NCBI GenBank assembly: GCA_013076295.1
Contig: RQOL01000876.1
Location: 620,001-684,000, forward strand
Reading direction: 5' to 3'
DNA length: 64,000 bases
DNA from: Sanderia malayensis
Lineage: Eukaryota > Cnidaria > Scyphozoa > Semaeostomeae > Pelagiidae
Under the pieces are notes generated by a model that saw only the letters and a list, made by a program, of their open reading frames with translations, made no database searches and had not been told where the DNA came from. This document shows positions 1 to 11,833 of this stretch, in pieces. The position numbers and the translations under genes are program-made. Numbering within the stretch: position 1 is the stretch's first letter; the number at the start of each line of letters is the position of its first letter.

Positions 1-68
1 AATGATAGATGTATTTTCCACTCGTTATCAACATTCCAGTTCATCCTTCCACTAATTGTCGTTTCCAG

Positions 69-445
69 GCGTCTGGAGATTACCAGACCACTAGCAAAAC
101 AGCTTCCGGGTGCATCAATTGATGTAATTGCAGCAAATGAAAAAATATATCTTCTCTATGCCAGCCTTCAAAGAATAAGAAGAGAACAATCACGCCGAGT
201 TGTTTGTTGAAGCAGCCGAGCTTGCTTCATCTGTATATATCGAACCATCCCGACCACGCACTGTGGCTACGCAGGTGCATCGTGTGAATACTCCTGCGGA
301 AACTGTTTGTCGATATTATGAACGGAGTGTGACGCTGCCGTTCATCGACGATCTGTCTCAGCAAATCCAAACCCGTTTCTCTGAACAAAACAAATATCCA
401 CTTACAGTGTTCTTTGCGTTTCCCTCAAAGGTGGTGTCTCTATAG
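69..445 (+). pseudogene. DUF4371/hAT-like protein fragment, frameshifted
   Basis: After an acceptor-like TTTCCAG ending at 68, the sequence reads R-L-E-I-T-R-P-L-A-K and on into a helical stretch. It then shifts frame at about 185-200 and continues with NHAELFVEAAELASS, a segment with PRTVATQVHRVN, and CRYYERSVTLPFIDDLSQQI. This order matches the domain found in DUF4371/hAT-derived proteins (THAP12/ZMYM-like) between DUF4371 and the C-terminal hAT dimerisation region; that assignment is from memory of the family. The reading frame ends at 445 without a dimerisation domain, so this is a truncated, broken copy. It lies on the same strand as HERPUD, upstream of its first visible exon, and is probably an insertion in a HERPUD intron rather than part of that gene. 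Confidence 0.6.
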
Positions 446-1087
446 ACATAGACAAAGATATCGATATAGACATAGACAAAGTCATGGATATATTTAAGTC
501 ACGCCATCCTCGTGGCATGAAGCTAACTGATATCTTGAACAGTGACCCGGATGAAACTTTAAGCTTAACTCCTTTCGATAATTATTTCATTTTTTTACAT
601 CTTGTTTTAGAGTTTAAAAACTGGGAAGCTAAACTACTTTTTCTGCTAGTGTTCTCTCTTCGTTTTAATGCACTTTTCTGTTTTGGGCATGGCACTCGTT
701 TTCCAGGAGTCTAAAGGGCGTTGTCTATAAATATTTTCTTGGAACATTGCCCCAGACCCCTGAGCTATGCTCATTCTTTTTCCTGGATCGCTGTTGATTT
801 TCGGTCAATTAACTCAATCCCAACTCACCCTACTACCAACGCAGTGGGTTGACCAGTGACCAGTGAGTGCAGCGAGTTGACCAGTGACCTGTCTTTTCAT
901 TTTAATATTCTCAGAGTTTTTTCTTGTTTTTTTCCTTATCGTGCATTAGAAGGGTTTTTTGGTAGTTGTATACACTTCTATCAATTTTATTGTTTTGCAA
1001 TGTTCATATATCTTCAAGCCACGAATACATACAGCCTTTGTCCTCACAAAATGTAGAAATGGTTGATCTTGCTTTGATTTGTCTTAG
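446..1087. other. Non-coding stretch before first visible HERPUD exon
   Basis: No exon could be supported. It begins with a short imperfect repeat of GACATAGACAAAG (about 445-482). Around 848-890 there is a small direct repeat of GTTGACCAGTGACC. The HERPUD ubiquitin-like domain was looked for here and not found. Confidence 0.5.
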
Positions 1088-3996
1088 ACCGTGGATAAAG
1101 ATAGTCAAGACCTTTCTTCTTTTTCCTCCACTGAGTCAAAGTTGCCATTTGATGTTGATCAGCCATGTCAAACACGGTAACTAAAATAATTAATGCATAT
1201 TTCATTAAAGTTTACTTAAATGGGTGTTGATCATATTTTGCAAGTATACCATCTATATTTGATTAAATTATTCTTCTCAAGTTTTTTTCTCCATAATGAC
1301 AGAAATGTATCATTTTTTTCTAAATTCCCTTTTTCCAGATCGTTGTGTGTTATATATTTGAATGGTATTAATCTGCCTACCTGCTTTTGTTCTAGCACAT
1401 TGACTGCTACATACAACTCATCCATGCTTGATTGGAATGCTTATGTCAGAGAAATGTATCACTACTATTCAACGTGGGAAATGTATCATAAAGACTATCA
1501 ACACAATGCCGATGAAGCTTTTCTGAAGGAGTGGCATACTAATATGATGTAAGCTTCTTTGACATAATTTGTAAATGATTAGCTACTGTTACACCAGACA
1601 ACTGCTCATCAAATTGAATGAAAGGTCTGGCAAGAGGTTACCTTAGTACGGATATTGACCATATGCAATGCATGCATCAACTACCGAATTGTTGTTAGCA
1701 TTTTTACCATCAAGGAGACAGAGACTTAATTTATTGCTTTCCATTTCCGTAACTTACCATGCCATTTTTGGCTACCCAAACTGTCCAAGCGTATCCAAAG
1801 ATTAGATCATTGAATTTTTTAGGGTGCCAATTCCTCCTCATGATAGTTCATTAACTTTCCGTCATGTTTTGCATGTAAGTGATTACATTACTTTATTTAT
1901 ATGTTGATTTTCTTTAAGGCTTCATCATTCTTTGGTGGAGAGTTTACCAACTGGAACACCCTTGGGTAATATGCAACATTCCGAGGAGAGATTTTCTCAA
2001 GAAGACGTTGTGCCAGATCAGCCTGAAGGTGAACAGGAGCATTTACCAGGCAATGATCCGGATCCTGTACAACCGTTGAATGCCGGAGGTGCAATGTTTG
2101 ATGATGACAACGATGAGAATGCAGAGGGCCGGCGGGACTGGCTGGACTGGGTGCATATGTTCATGAGAGCTAGTGTTATGCTCAGTATAATGTACTTCTA
2201 TTCATCTACGATCAGAATTTTGATGATTGGCTTGCTTTGTTTACTGATTTATCTTTATCAAGCTGGTTGGTTACTTCATATCAGAAATTTGCGAGGTATG
2301 TTTTCAGTGTTTCCCACGCATGCACACGCTAACGTAAATATTAAGGCTACTATTGGGCATGCCAATGGCTCTTATGTTCTGTGTAAATATCAAAATACGA
2401 TATCAGGCAGTTTTCAGGTTTAGATTATATTTTAGGATTCAACTCAAGTTTAGGATTAGTTTATGGGTCCCTTAGATTTACCGCGGCAATTTTAAGAATA
2501 TTAGTCCACTTGTCTGACAAATCAAGTTGTTAATTCCAGGAAAATATTAAGGAAAAGTGCAATTGGTCATTTCAGGGAAATTTTACAGCCTACTCTTAAT
2601 TTATGTTACACACCAGATATGGACTTAGATCACAATTTAACTGCTTCGATTTACGGGCGTGCCTCAGATTCTGGCACGCCGTAAAACTTCAACACCCTTC
2701 CAAAATTGACAGGCGCACGTTATTATTCCGGCTTTTTGACTGTCTATTTTGAAAATAAGCTTGAAAACAGCGGGAGTATAACAAAGAGAGAGTATTTTAA
2801 AAAAGTTTCAAATCTATGCTGTGCGCAACTCGGTCTTTACTGAAAAATCTTTTACCAGGGTACAAAACTATAAGTTTAGTGAGTTGTGAGAAATTGATAT
2901 GTCATTTTTGCTGCAGAAGCCATGACAGGTCGATGAAAAGCATATTCTATCAAATCTATTTATACTATATACTATCAATAGTGTTTCTTAAAGTTAGATT
3001 TTACTGGAGAAAAGACCCTTTCATGAATATAATTACATTGCATCAATATTCTACATTTTAGGTGCGAGAGCGGCAGAGCAACCGAATCAGGTAATTATGT
3101 TTATATAATTTATCATAATTAGATCTACACTCAACTCTGTCTAATTCGAACACCCTAGGGGAGCGTGAAAATGTTCGAATTACAAAAAGTTCGAATTATA
3201 CAGGTTTGTTTTATAAGAATTGGTTCATTAGTGATCCTTGAAGGGACAGAGAATTTCGTTCGAATTAGATAAAGTTCGAATTACACGAGTTCGAACTATG
3301 CAGATTTGACGGGAAAAATTAATTTTTTTATCTCCACCTCCCCGGCTTTTTTTCAATCACTTTGAAAGGAAATTTATAGCAGAGCTGTGTTAATATTTTT
3401 TTGCAACGAGTAAACGATCATTGGAAGACTCATTTTCTCCTGCAGTAGCCAAGTTCCCAAGACTATTTCCCTTCCTACCTCCTTTCCTCCTCCGCAGTTC
3501 CTTCTCACCGCTTCTCCTTTCTCCTTCTATTGGACCAGCCAAGAAATACTCTTGGATTGGAGCAAGACTACTGAATGCGCAGGCGAAGTTATTTGTTATA
3601 CAATATTTTCTCACTTCATATGAACGTTATTGTCTTTTGATGTATCATTGAAGAGATACTAATGTTCTCAGATGTTTTTGAAATACCAGCTCATTCTAAA
3701 TCTGCCATTTTGCCATCCACTCGTTTAAAGTAATTTTTGCTCATTCCTTTTTTCTGATTGGCCTATAACCTGAAACATTTGTCTCTATCTCACAGAATGG
3801 AGAAAGAGTGGAGGAGCCAAACCAAAATGAGGAAGAAAACCATCCCACCGAACACAGTGATTTTATACAGAATTCATCTTCCCAAGAAATTCCACGTGTA
3901 CTGCAAGATAACTCAAGAATAACTGCCGTACTTAATGTGTTGTATACATTTGTTACTTCTTTTTTCACATCTCTTTTACCACCAAGTGTTCAATGA
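1088..3996 (+). CDS. HERPUD: HERPUD1/2-like ER membrane protein, 3' part (5 exons)
   Basis: Exons 1088-1176, 1396-1548, 1919-2295, 3062-3090 and 3796-3996 join in phase through GT-AG introns to give 282 residues and a stop. The family protein is an ER-stress-induced membrane protein that recruits the HRD1 ubiquitin ligase complex for ER-associated degradation. Seen here: a serine-rich segment (SSFSSTESK), an aromatic Q/Y-rich segment (EMYHYYSTWEMYHKDY), an acidic linker, then the family hallmark RRDWLDWVHMFMRASVMLSI followed by a hydrophobic hairpin ending YLYQAGWL. The C-terminus FVTSFFTSLLPPSVQ matches the family tail. The N-terminal ubiquitin-like domain is not visible, so the first exon(s) lie left of the window or are hidden by the transposon fragment. 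The one-exon-per-domain layout and closed phases argue for a working gene. HERPUD1 versus HERPUD2 cannot be separated in an invertebrate. Confidence 0.93.
2650..2686. repeat. Short perfect hairpin in HERPUD intron
   Basis: TTTACGGGCGTGCC at 2650-2663 is repeated inverted as GGCACGCCGTAAA at 2673-2685, leaving a 9-base loop. It is GC-rich in an AT-rich intron. It is probably a MITE remnant or a deleted inverted-repeat element; no other family copy was noticed. Confidence 0.5.
3129..3300. repeat. pogo/Tigger-like terminal remnant (TTCGAATTA repeats)
   Basis: Repeated TTCGAATTA words in both orientations (GTTCGAATTACAAAAAGTTC, then TTCGTTCGAATTAGAT, then GAGTTCGAAC) follow CTCAACTCTGTCTAATTCGA. 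This is the layout of pogo/Tigger ends, where the CENP-B-like DNA-binding domain recognises subterminal repeats. Only one end is visible, so it is a remnant in the last HERPUD intron. Confidence 0.45.
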
Positions 3997-4038
3997 AATT
4001 AATTTGATTGATTTACAAGCAAATATTTAACAGACTTA

Positions 4039-4430
4039 CACGTTTTTTTTTTTATAAGAAACCTGGCTCAAGGCCTAGTAGTAAAAGTTTCTTAATTTTT
4101 AGCCACATTTTAGTTCTAAAAGTTTCTTAAAAGTTTCTTAATTTAATGAAAAAAGTTGCATTGAAAAGGAAGAAATAAACATGGATGTTAGTATTATAAC
4201 ATAGAAAAATCGTCAATGCGAAAAATCGCCATGTGGAGCCGACAATGTTATCTTAGCAGATAAAACACACTTACTGTAGTTGATATTTGTTGAATTCGTA
4301 AAGGAAAAACATGTTTCCGAAATTTCTAATGTTTCTTAAATATTTCCTTGTAGTTCTAAAAGTTTCTTAAATTTTAGGGCGTCTAGATCTAGGTTTCTTA
4401 TAAACCGGTTTCTTATATAAAAAAAACGTG
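4039..4430. mobile_element. MITE, TA-flanked (mariner-like), just 3' of HERPUD
   Basis: The ends are imperfect inverted repeats: CACG, a T-run and ATAAGAAACC on the left, GGTTTCTTAT, an A-run and CGTG on the right. TA flanks both sides (4037-4038 and 4431-4432), the signature of Tc1/mariner-type insertion. Inside, AAGTTTCTTAA is repeated several times. No coding capacity. It starts 43 bases after the HERPUD stop and carries an AATAAA at about 4174-4179 that could act as the HERPUD polyadenylation signal. A related fragment occurs near 38,320-38,375. Confidence 0.75.
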
Positions 4431-5921
4431 TATCATCTTTCAGCTTACGCAATTCTTCCTCCTTACGCATTTGCGTTCCTCCTTACGCATTTACGTTCCT
4501 CTCAGATGGGCAGCATTGACGGTTTTTGTCATTCATTCGAATTGTTTTTGTACTCAGCAAGAGTTCAACATCATTCATCATCAGCGCTTTGTCCATTTTT
4601 GGTTTTGGCACAACGATGTCACACAGATAACAAATTAATTCAGGTTTGTAATTAAAATAAATATATTTATATTATGTTATTTTATTATTACAGTGGAATC
4701 CCGCTATAACGAACCCCGTTTATAACGAACTTCCCGCTATTTTAGGAATTGTGTTCCTAATGTAAAGAGGCCTGCGTGTGTGTCTTCTCCTCTATGTCCA
4801 GAGACTGTCCAACGAACGCTGCTTTCCAGGTTGTGTGTTTTACGTGCCAGGTGCACGGAGCCAGAGAGAAACGATACAGTGTGTTGATTTTGAATGACTG
4901 TCTCTGACTTTCTCTGACTGACTAATTACAATAATTTACACGTATTTATATTACTCTAAAAATCATGATGACAAAGCAAAAGTGTTTCTAGAAGGATGAG
5001 AGTGACGATGCAGAAATATAAATAGAATGATGTAATTTAAATGACGCGAGATGATGAAATAGAGGAAGTGATCGAGAAGAGGAGGGCCAAACGAAAGAAA
5101 TCTAAATAAAAAAATAGCAATAATATTGCAGATTCGCGGAATTTAGACTTTTGTTTGGTCTTTGTGGATTTTTTGCGTTCAGCTGTGTTCCTTTTAAAGG
5201 GATTTATGCTATGGCTGTTGATTGCATTGCAAATAAGCATAGGGGGAAATGTTTCTCTGTAGCTGAAAAGCAATTTGCTTTTGGGGTCTTTGGACAATTT
5301 AATTTCAGCAGAAAAAAGTAGAACTGAAAAAATGTAGAGACAACAACAATTCAAATAGTTAAATAACAGCAATTCTAAAACTATTTTGAAAAGATTATCA
5401 GGACAAAACCTGAATTAAGATTATATAAGTAACAATTTTATTTTCATTACCTTTTCTGGTTATATTAACTATTATGTATTGGATACATCTCGTTTCAAGA
5501 AATTGTTACAAGAAATTGTTTGCAAAAACAGAACAGTACAGTAAGCATGTGTTTTATGACAATTTTATGATGAATTTGTTACCAAACTTAGGCCAATGAA
5601 ATTTGGTAACAAATGTTTTGGCTACGACGGAGGGGGGTCGAGACAATCATGGCCAAAAAGCCGCAATGAAAGACAAAACCTAAATGTTGATGGCCCCTTG
5701 TTGCTTTGATACTGGACGTGTCTCTCAAAATAGAAGCTTCTTCATATGGAGGGGTGGAAATAAAGAATCCAGGGGCACAATGTATCATCTTTAGTGGTAT
5801 GAGATAAACAAATGGGTAAAAAATCATAATTTTGATGCAGATAGCCAATAGAAGCAAAACCATTCTATAGAAACAGGTTTTGAAAGTTAAGTGTATCTAA
5901 TTAAAACAACCAAGATAAATA

Positions 5922-6350
5922 CACTGGGTGAGCAAAAGTATGCACCAATCCGTCATGATTTTTTAATGCAAATTTTGTTATTGGGCTGTAGGACACTTGC
6001 CACTATTTTGAAGTACTCTTTGGTGCCTAATAGACGTCCCCCTGCTAATTAATTTCTCCAAAATTTTCCAGCCAGGACATTCTTATTCCAACCCCCCTGG
6101 CTATTAAATTTCGGGAGAAATTCCAAAAGTTTTTATTATCCCATCAAACTTATTAGTTAAAGTAAAAGTTGTACTATTTACACATTTACCACACCCCTGG
6201 TCTATTAAATTTAAGAGAATTGTCCAACCCCCGTTTATTCCAACCCCTACTAATTAGGTTTTGGGGATTTTTCTAACCCCCTGGGCATTCCAAACCCCCT
6301 TCTATTAGGCATCAAAGAGTAGGTGGTGCAATACTTTTGCTCATTAAGTG
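5922..6350. mobile_element. Tc1-like MITE nested in the pogo element
   Basis: The left end CACTGGGTGAGCAAAAGTAT and the right end ATACTTTTGCTCATTAAGTG are inverted copies of each other, of the type typical for Tc1-family elements. TA precedes the left end; the right flank is CATA. The interior has several degenerate copies of a CCCCTGG-CTATTAAATTT word and no frame of note. Confidence 0.65.
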
Positions 6351-6963
6351 CATACATATACAACTCAAGAGAAAAATACACATCTAATATAAAATTACAC
6401 AAAAACAAGTACTATTTTGATAGTAAATGTGATGCGAAAATAAATGCAGGAAGACTTTTGCAGTTTGGTGGATTACTCCCACATAAAGTGTGGTACTAAA
6501 ATAAATGGGAGTTATTTGAGATAAGAAATTATGAGGTTTGCAATAAAACATGGAGAAAAAAATATTTGTTGCTCCTTTATCAGAAGGGCAGACTGGTGTT
6601 CCCACCTAAGAGACATTTGAAACAAGGTACTGTTGGCGACAAATTAACATCAAAATATTAAACAGAACATTTGTTATAGAAGAGCAGCAAATATAATCAC
6701 AAAGTCATAAAGTGTGGCGGCAGTTCTCAAATACTTCACTCACAATGAGTAGTAGTAGCAGCAGCAGTAGCAACATTTGATTCATGGAAAGATAGCTTTG
6801 TAATTACTTTACATAGACTTCTTTCTTCTAAAAACTATGATCTGTTAAAGACATTGCAGCCATCTGAGAACACTTTTGACGTCTATACTTGCTGTGTTCG
6901 AAAAAAGGCAGACATTGGCCAAACGAGGCCAAAACGTTTTGTTTATCAAACAATCGTTTTGTT

Positions 6964-8460
6964 TTAAAGTGCCCCTACGGCTTTTTTTTTTATTTGTGAA
7001 TTCAATAAAACTCGGTACGCTGACTTCAGATCTGAAAATAATTTTTAAATCAGACGCGTAGTTCACGAGTTATAACGTGTGGAAGTGTCGATGTTTCGTC
7101 ATTTCGCCATTTTCCTTGTCTCACTTTTAGGACTGGGTCGAGTCCACTATGACATCATAGTGGAAGCCCCTTTTTTTCCCGTACTGAAGCAACAAATCTG
7201 ACGTCGATTTTCTCTCATACTATGGACTCGATATTTGTTTTTTTGACTTTGATGATTAGAAACAGGTCGGCACATTATGGCATTGAAATTTGAAAGGCTT
7301 GTGATGAGTTTGCAGCTGTGGGGAGGAATTACAAAATTCCCATGTAGTGGCTGCTCAGTGTGCTCAGTGGCGGCGGGCGTAGGCCGTGTAATGTTAAAAC
7401 AGTACGGAATTTCAATAGGATCAAAAACATGATCACAGATATTTGACAGGACCTGAAAATTGTTAGATTTATATGTGAAACTGGGAAATATGCCAAATCG
7501 ATGTGTTTTGCTATGCCGTGGAAATACACCGGATAAATCAAGATTTGTAGAGCTTCACAGGATTCAGCTTATCAGGACGATCGCCCTGAAGCTGTAACGA
7601 GAAGGAAGTGGATAGATTTCATCAATTCGCAACGACGGACGAAATTCTAAACTTCGCAGTTAGAAAATGCCAACATGCAACCATCAATTTGGGTGCAATA
7701 ACGAAATTCATGTGTAGTAATAAGGAATTGTGTTGCACATTTTCTACACTTGCTGTATCTAATGAAAATCGAATCGTTTCAAGTTTCTTCAACCACAAAG
7801 GTTGACCGACACGGATGGATATGGCCATGGCCTAAATCATATTACGTATAGAATTTTGATACACATTTACTTCATCAGATACACAACAGAAAGATAATAA
7901 TTCAGATCCAGTCAAATGCCCAGAAAGTTTTCTTTCAACATTTCTTTTCTCGCTCACATCTCTTTCATAGCTTTCAGCGAAAGAGTTCTCAGCCAAATAG
8001 GATCAAATGCATCAGATTCTCCTCCATCGGTCTGCTTTACTCTACGATACGATCAATCCTATCCCCTCGCCATCTTCGCATTCCTCGGCACTGCAATCCC
8101 TACTGTCATGAACTACTATCCGACTAAGAATGTTTAATTTATGGAAACTTTCTATTCAATTCTGATCACCAAAATTGCACAAATCCCCATGAATACACAT
8201 AACAAGACAAGACAGCGCAAACAACATTATCTATTATACTGAATGTAGGCATACGCCCGCCGCCACTGAGCACACCGAGTCCACTATGATGTCATAGTGG
8301 ACTCGACCCAGTCCTAAAAGTGAGACACGAAAGTGTGAACGCAATCTCTCGTAACTCAACAATTACTCATCAGATCAAAAAAATATAAACGGTATCAGAA
8401 TCAGCGCATTCGATTCTATACTTTTAGCCAATAAAAAAAAAAGCCGTAGGGGCACTTTAA
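6964..8460. mobile_element. Foldback repeat, about 1.5 kb, inside the pogo element
   Basis: TTAAAGTGCCCCTACGGC at 6964 is mirrored by GCCGTAGGGGCACTTTAA ending at 8460. The arms continue inward, degenerate, to 7173 and 8279, where GACTGGGTCGAGTCCACTAT (7131-7150) is mirrored on the right. Each arm carries the palindrome TCCACTATGA-Y-R-TCATAGTGGA. No protein-coding capacity. No clear target-site duplication seen. Confidence 0.7.
7358..8275. mobile_element. Nested element with 23-bp perfect terminal inverted repeats
   Basis: GTGTGCTCAGTGGCGGCGGG (first 20 of 23 bases) at 7358-7380 is perfectly inverted at 8253-8275. It sits in the loop of the larger foldback and abuts its right arm directly, while about 180 bases separate it from the left arm. 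Only short frames occur inside. No duplication of flanks was identified, so the superfamily is open. Confidence 0.6.
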
Positions 8461-8766
8461 TAAAGGACGCTGTGAAGTTTTGTCCTTGGTGGCAAACGAG
8501 GCAACAATGGAGAACAATGGACTGAAACGCCAAAAGTACAATGCAAACTTGTCCACTCTACCTCTCCCATAGATTCGTGTCAACTCGTTCCTCGTTCCGC
8601 GAATCAAATACATAATTTCACTACACTATTACGAACTAAAACTCCGGTCCATTGGATTCTGGGAAGTAGTTCTTCATATAAAAATGTCCCTTCTGTATAA
8701 CGAACTCCCGCTATTGCGAACTATTTTCTCGGTCCCTAGAGAGTTCGTTATAGCGGGATTCCACTG

Positions 8767-9928
8767 TATATTGTTATTTATTTTTTATTACACGGAGTAG
8801 AAGCAAGGCAAGGAAATACACGGGTTCTCTGTTACTCCGAGTTTCATGTTCTTGCAGTCACCAGACATAGGCAGGGAATTATTTCGCACAAACTAACAAA
8901 CTGGGCAACCTTAAATCTTAATATTTCGTATAAAATCCAAGATGAAAAGAGTCAAAAATCCGAGATGGGACATTTCTAAAGTTAGACGGGGGTCACGTCA
9001 AGAGTTCTGCGAAAAAATATTAATGAACTGTGTCCTTAACATGAACAGTTGAGGAGATATGAGCTGTCGAGGATATTGCGATTCAAGAGGCAACAAAAGA
9101 AATGAAATTAGCTGAATTCCCCCATAGAACCAAAACATTGGCACAAATATTGAACTACAAATACCATCTCGTTGATAGAAGACATTTCAAGTTGATTTCA
9201 GTGTTATGAGACCCTTTATAAAAATATGCGAAGACATATTATTGCATTTGAAAATAAGTGTTGTAAAGGGCTCTAAAGAGATTATATAAATTAAAGAGAT
9301 AAATATTCGCTGGTGATGAGAAATGCCACCATAGCGAGGCTGCGTAAACAAAATTTGTAAAAAAAGAAGTAATGAGTTTACTCACTGAATAATATACCGT
9401 CATGGGCAAAAGGTGTTAAAACCAATGAAGAGATGACCGTACCCAGGATCCATGAAGAGGAACAGAATGGTACCCTAAAAGCAACCTGGGACATGGCCAT
9501 CGGTTATGCCCATGACGACAGAAGATGAAGATGAACATTTTAAATTATTTATAATATAGCATTAATAAACGTAATTCGAATTTCGACTAAGTTAGAAAAG
9601 GAGAAGAAGAGAGGTAGATAGGTAGAGAGATACAGTGGGTACTGCCACCCACCAACTTAACGTTGGTAGAGTGGGTACGGCAACCCACAATCAAAAGACA
9701 GAAGGCAAACCTGTGTCTATCTCTGTTGAAAGTCTTAAAGAAGTCACTGACTTTAGCAGCACCAAGCTCTACCGACATACTGAGTGCCGTACCCCACGTC
9801 TGGCGGTGGAAGTTTCTAAAGACAGAAAACCACCCCACGACATCAGCCAAAAATTTTTTGACACTCGAGGCTATTGCCGCTGCGTAGCGAAGCAGATGCG
9901 CAGCAGAATATAATCGAGTCCCTTTTGA
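8767..9928. other. Intergenic, repeat debris only
   Basis: No exon recognised. TCATGGGCA near 9400 and TGCCCATGA near 9503 form a short inverted pair, and the segment between resembles degraded element sequence. At 9632-9690 there is a short imperfect repeat of GTGGGTAC-GCAACCCAC. Confidence 0.4.
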
Positions 9929-9938
9929 GAACAGACCC

Positions 9939-10993
9939 CAACCTCGAACCCAGGGCCCTTCCAGCTTCGCTGACATGGCCCTGGTACCTACCTCCAAATT
10001 TGTTGGGAATTTATTCCATGTAATTATGCAAAAACATACATGAAGTTAAAATATAAATATAGCATAATTAGCGTCGGTCGTGCCTCCACGCCATTTTGTT
10101 TCGTCTACAATTTAGTTTTCTCTATGACAATTTTGGAATTATTTGGGATTAATGTTTGTCAGAGAGTCCTTTTTTTAATTCCTGAATTCCTCCGGGCATA
10201 TTGCTGTGCGAATATTTTATAAAACATCAAAACACACGGAAATTGAAAGTGATTATATCGGCTTTATCCGAATTCAATCGTAATTTTTGAGCAACAGGTG
10301 CATGTAAATTCACATAATTAAAAATAACATTCCAAGTTGAAGATTAGATCGGAAAGAATATTTATCAAAAGTGTTTGAAACTGAATTTCATAAATTGACA
10401 AAGCAAACTTTCATTTTGGAGGAGTGCAACAATTATTTATGTTGAGCAAAACTGGCCTTAAACTATGCCCCCGAACTATTTGTTTTCAGACGTGTAAAAA
10501 GCAAAATAACGCCTGAATTAAACGTAAAATTTATATATAGCTTTAAACTTGATGTTAATAATCATTTTCAAAACTTTAAGCTTCAAAATTAACAACAAAT
10601 CAGTTCAAAAATCATACGTTTTTGCTGGGCCTAGGCGCTGCAGACAGGCCGAAGTAAATTTGAAAATATCTCCTCGGATTGAAAAAAAGAAATGAAGCTA
10701 TCACCTGTTTATAATTTTCTCCTGTCATCATCGAAAGGTTTTTAAAATTCTTGTTAGGGTTTTACTCGTAAAGCATAGTAAATAACAACAATGCAGGGTC
10801 ACGTTTTCTCTCGCATGTCGGCACATTTTCCCTTGTTTTCCTTGCCTTTCTTGAAAATTAATTCTTGAAATTCCCCGGGTCACTAACTTATGCAATTTCT
10901 ATTGTTAATTGGTTAGCCAATCACAGTCCATTATTGCGAGGTAGGTACCAGGGCCATGTCAGCGAAGCTGGAAGGGCCCTGGGTTCGAGGTTG
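9939..10993. mobile_element. Foldback element with 9-bp target duplication (MULE-like)
   Basis: The 55-base arms 9939-9993 and 10,938-10,993 are inverted copies (outer end CAACCTCGAACCCAGGGCCC). AACAGACCC lies directly outside both ends (9930-9938 and 10,994-11,002), a perfect 9-bp duplication. The interior is AT-rich and has no recognisable protein. Nine-base duplications are characteristic of Mutator-like elements. Confidence 0.75.
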
Positions 10994-11002
10994 AACAGAC
11001 CC

Positions 11003-11653
11003 TGTTTGTGTGTTTGTGTCGTTCTAGTCCGCGGCGTCCGCGCGTGGCCTCAAATCCTCCTCCGTTTAGCCGCATGTTTCAGAAACATTGCGAAAACGAT
11101 ATTTGATTTGCTTATCTGTTGGTTATTAACTTTTATTCGTGGCGGAAAGGCCAGAAAAAGGCCATTTTTATTTCGACAAGAACACAGGAGTTACTTTCTT
11201 GTCGTGGGGATAAGTTGATAAAAATGAATGCCTGCAAGTAGAAGGGAAAAGCTGTGCGGAAGTATAGTAGGCCCCCAAAACTATTGTATCATCATTTGCA
11301 CCATCATTATGTATTTTATTTTTTTAGCAGAGGGTATTGAAAGTAATCCCGATCCAGAAAATTCTGACTTCAGATTTCAGATTGTTAATATGCATTTAAC
11401 TTAGTTTTCTTTTTAATCTGGGGTTTTCTATATTTATTCCTCTGTTTTTGGTATTTGTTTTCATAGTGAAGTCACATCAACAAAGATTTGAATTTTATCT
11501 TTGATTTTCAAACTGAGCGTACACATTCCCTTGATTAAGAATAATTTGCTGAAATCTATTTCTGAAATTCCAAAATCCAGCTATAAAACGTAAATGTCAC
11601 ATTAAATATACCTAGATATCTGGGCGTCCAAGCACGCTAAGCACCCCCTCTCC
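11003..11653. other. Intergenic, nothing recognised
   Basis: AT-rich sequence without exon signals or family matches that I can support. Confidence 0.4.
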
Positions 11654-11833
11654 CAGTGGCGTAGCCAGGGCGGGAAGATTGGGGGGCAAACAGGCAAATT
11701 TTTTGGCAAATGAAGCCTTGTTTTTTGTCTTACCCCCCTACAAATTTTATTGCACATTTGCACTTTTCTCAGAGACCAACTTTCTGCGAATTGGGGGGCG
11801 CCCCCCCCCCTTGCCCCCCTCGCTACGCTACTG
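11654..11833. mobile_element. hAT MITE, 180 bp, 8-bp target duplication
   Basis: The ends CAGTGGCGTAGCCAGGG and CCCCTCGCTACGCTACTG are imperfect inverted repeats with the hAT-type CAG start. The flanks CCCTCTCC (11,646-11,653) and TCCTCTCC (11,834-11,841) match at 7 of 8 positions. G-run and C-run segments inside match the internal style of this common MITE type. Confidence 0.75.

Larger units (their letters stand above)
4691..8766. mobile_element. pogo/Tigger-type element, 4.08 kb, no transposase
   Basis: CAGTGGAATCCCGCTATAAC at 4691 is matched by the inverted end GTTATAGCGGGATTCCACTG finishing at 8766, with TA on both outer sides (4689-4690 and 8767-8768). Further AACGAACTCCCGCTAT-type subterminal repeats are present at both ends. 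These are the hallmarks of a pogo/Tigger element. No DDE transposase or CENP-B-like frame survives inside; the interior is filled with other repeats (a Tc1-like MITE at 5922-6350 and a foldback block at 6964-8460). It is a non-autonomous or internally replaced copy. Confidence 0.8.

Noticed and set aside
9938..11003. tRNA/SINE B-box-like GGTTCGAGGTT
   Set aside because: No A box, no cloverleaf, and the word is the tip of an inverted repeat with a 9-bp duplication.
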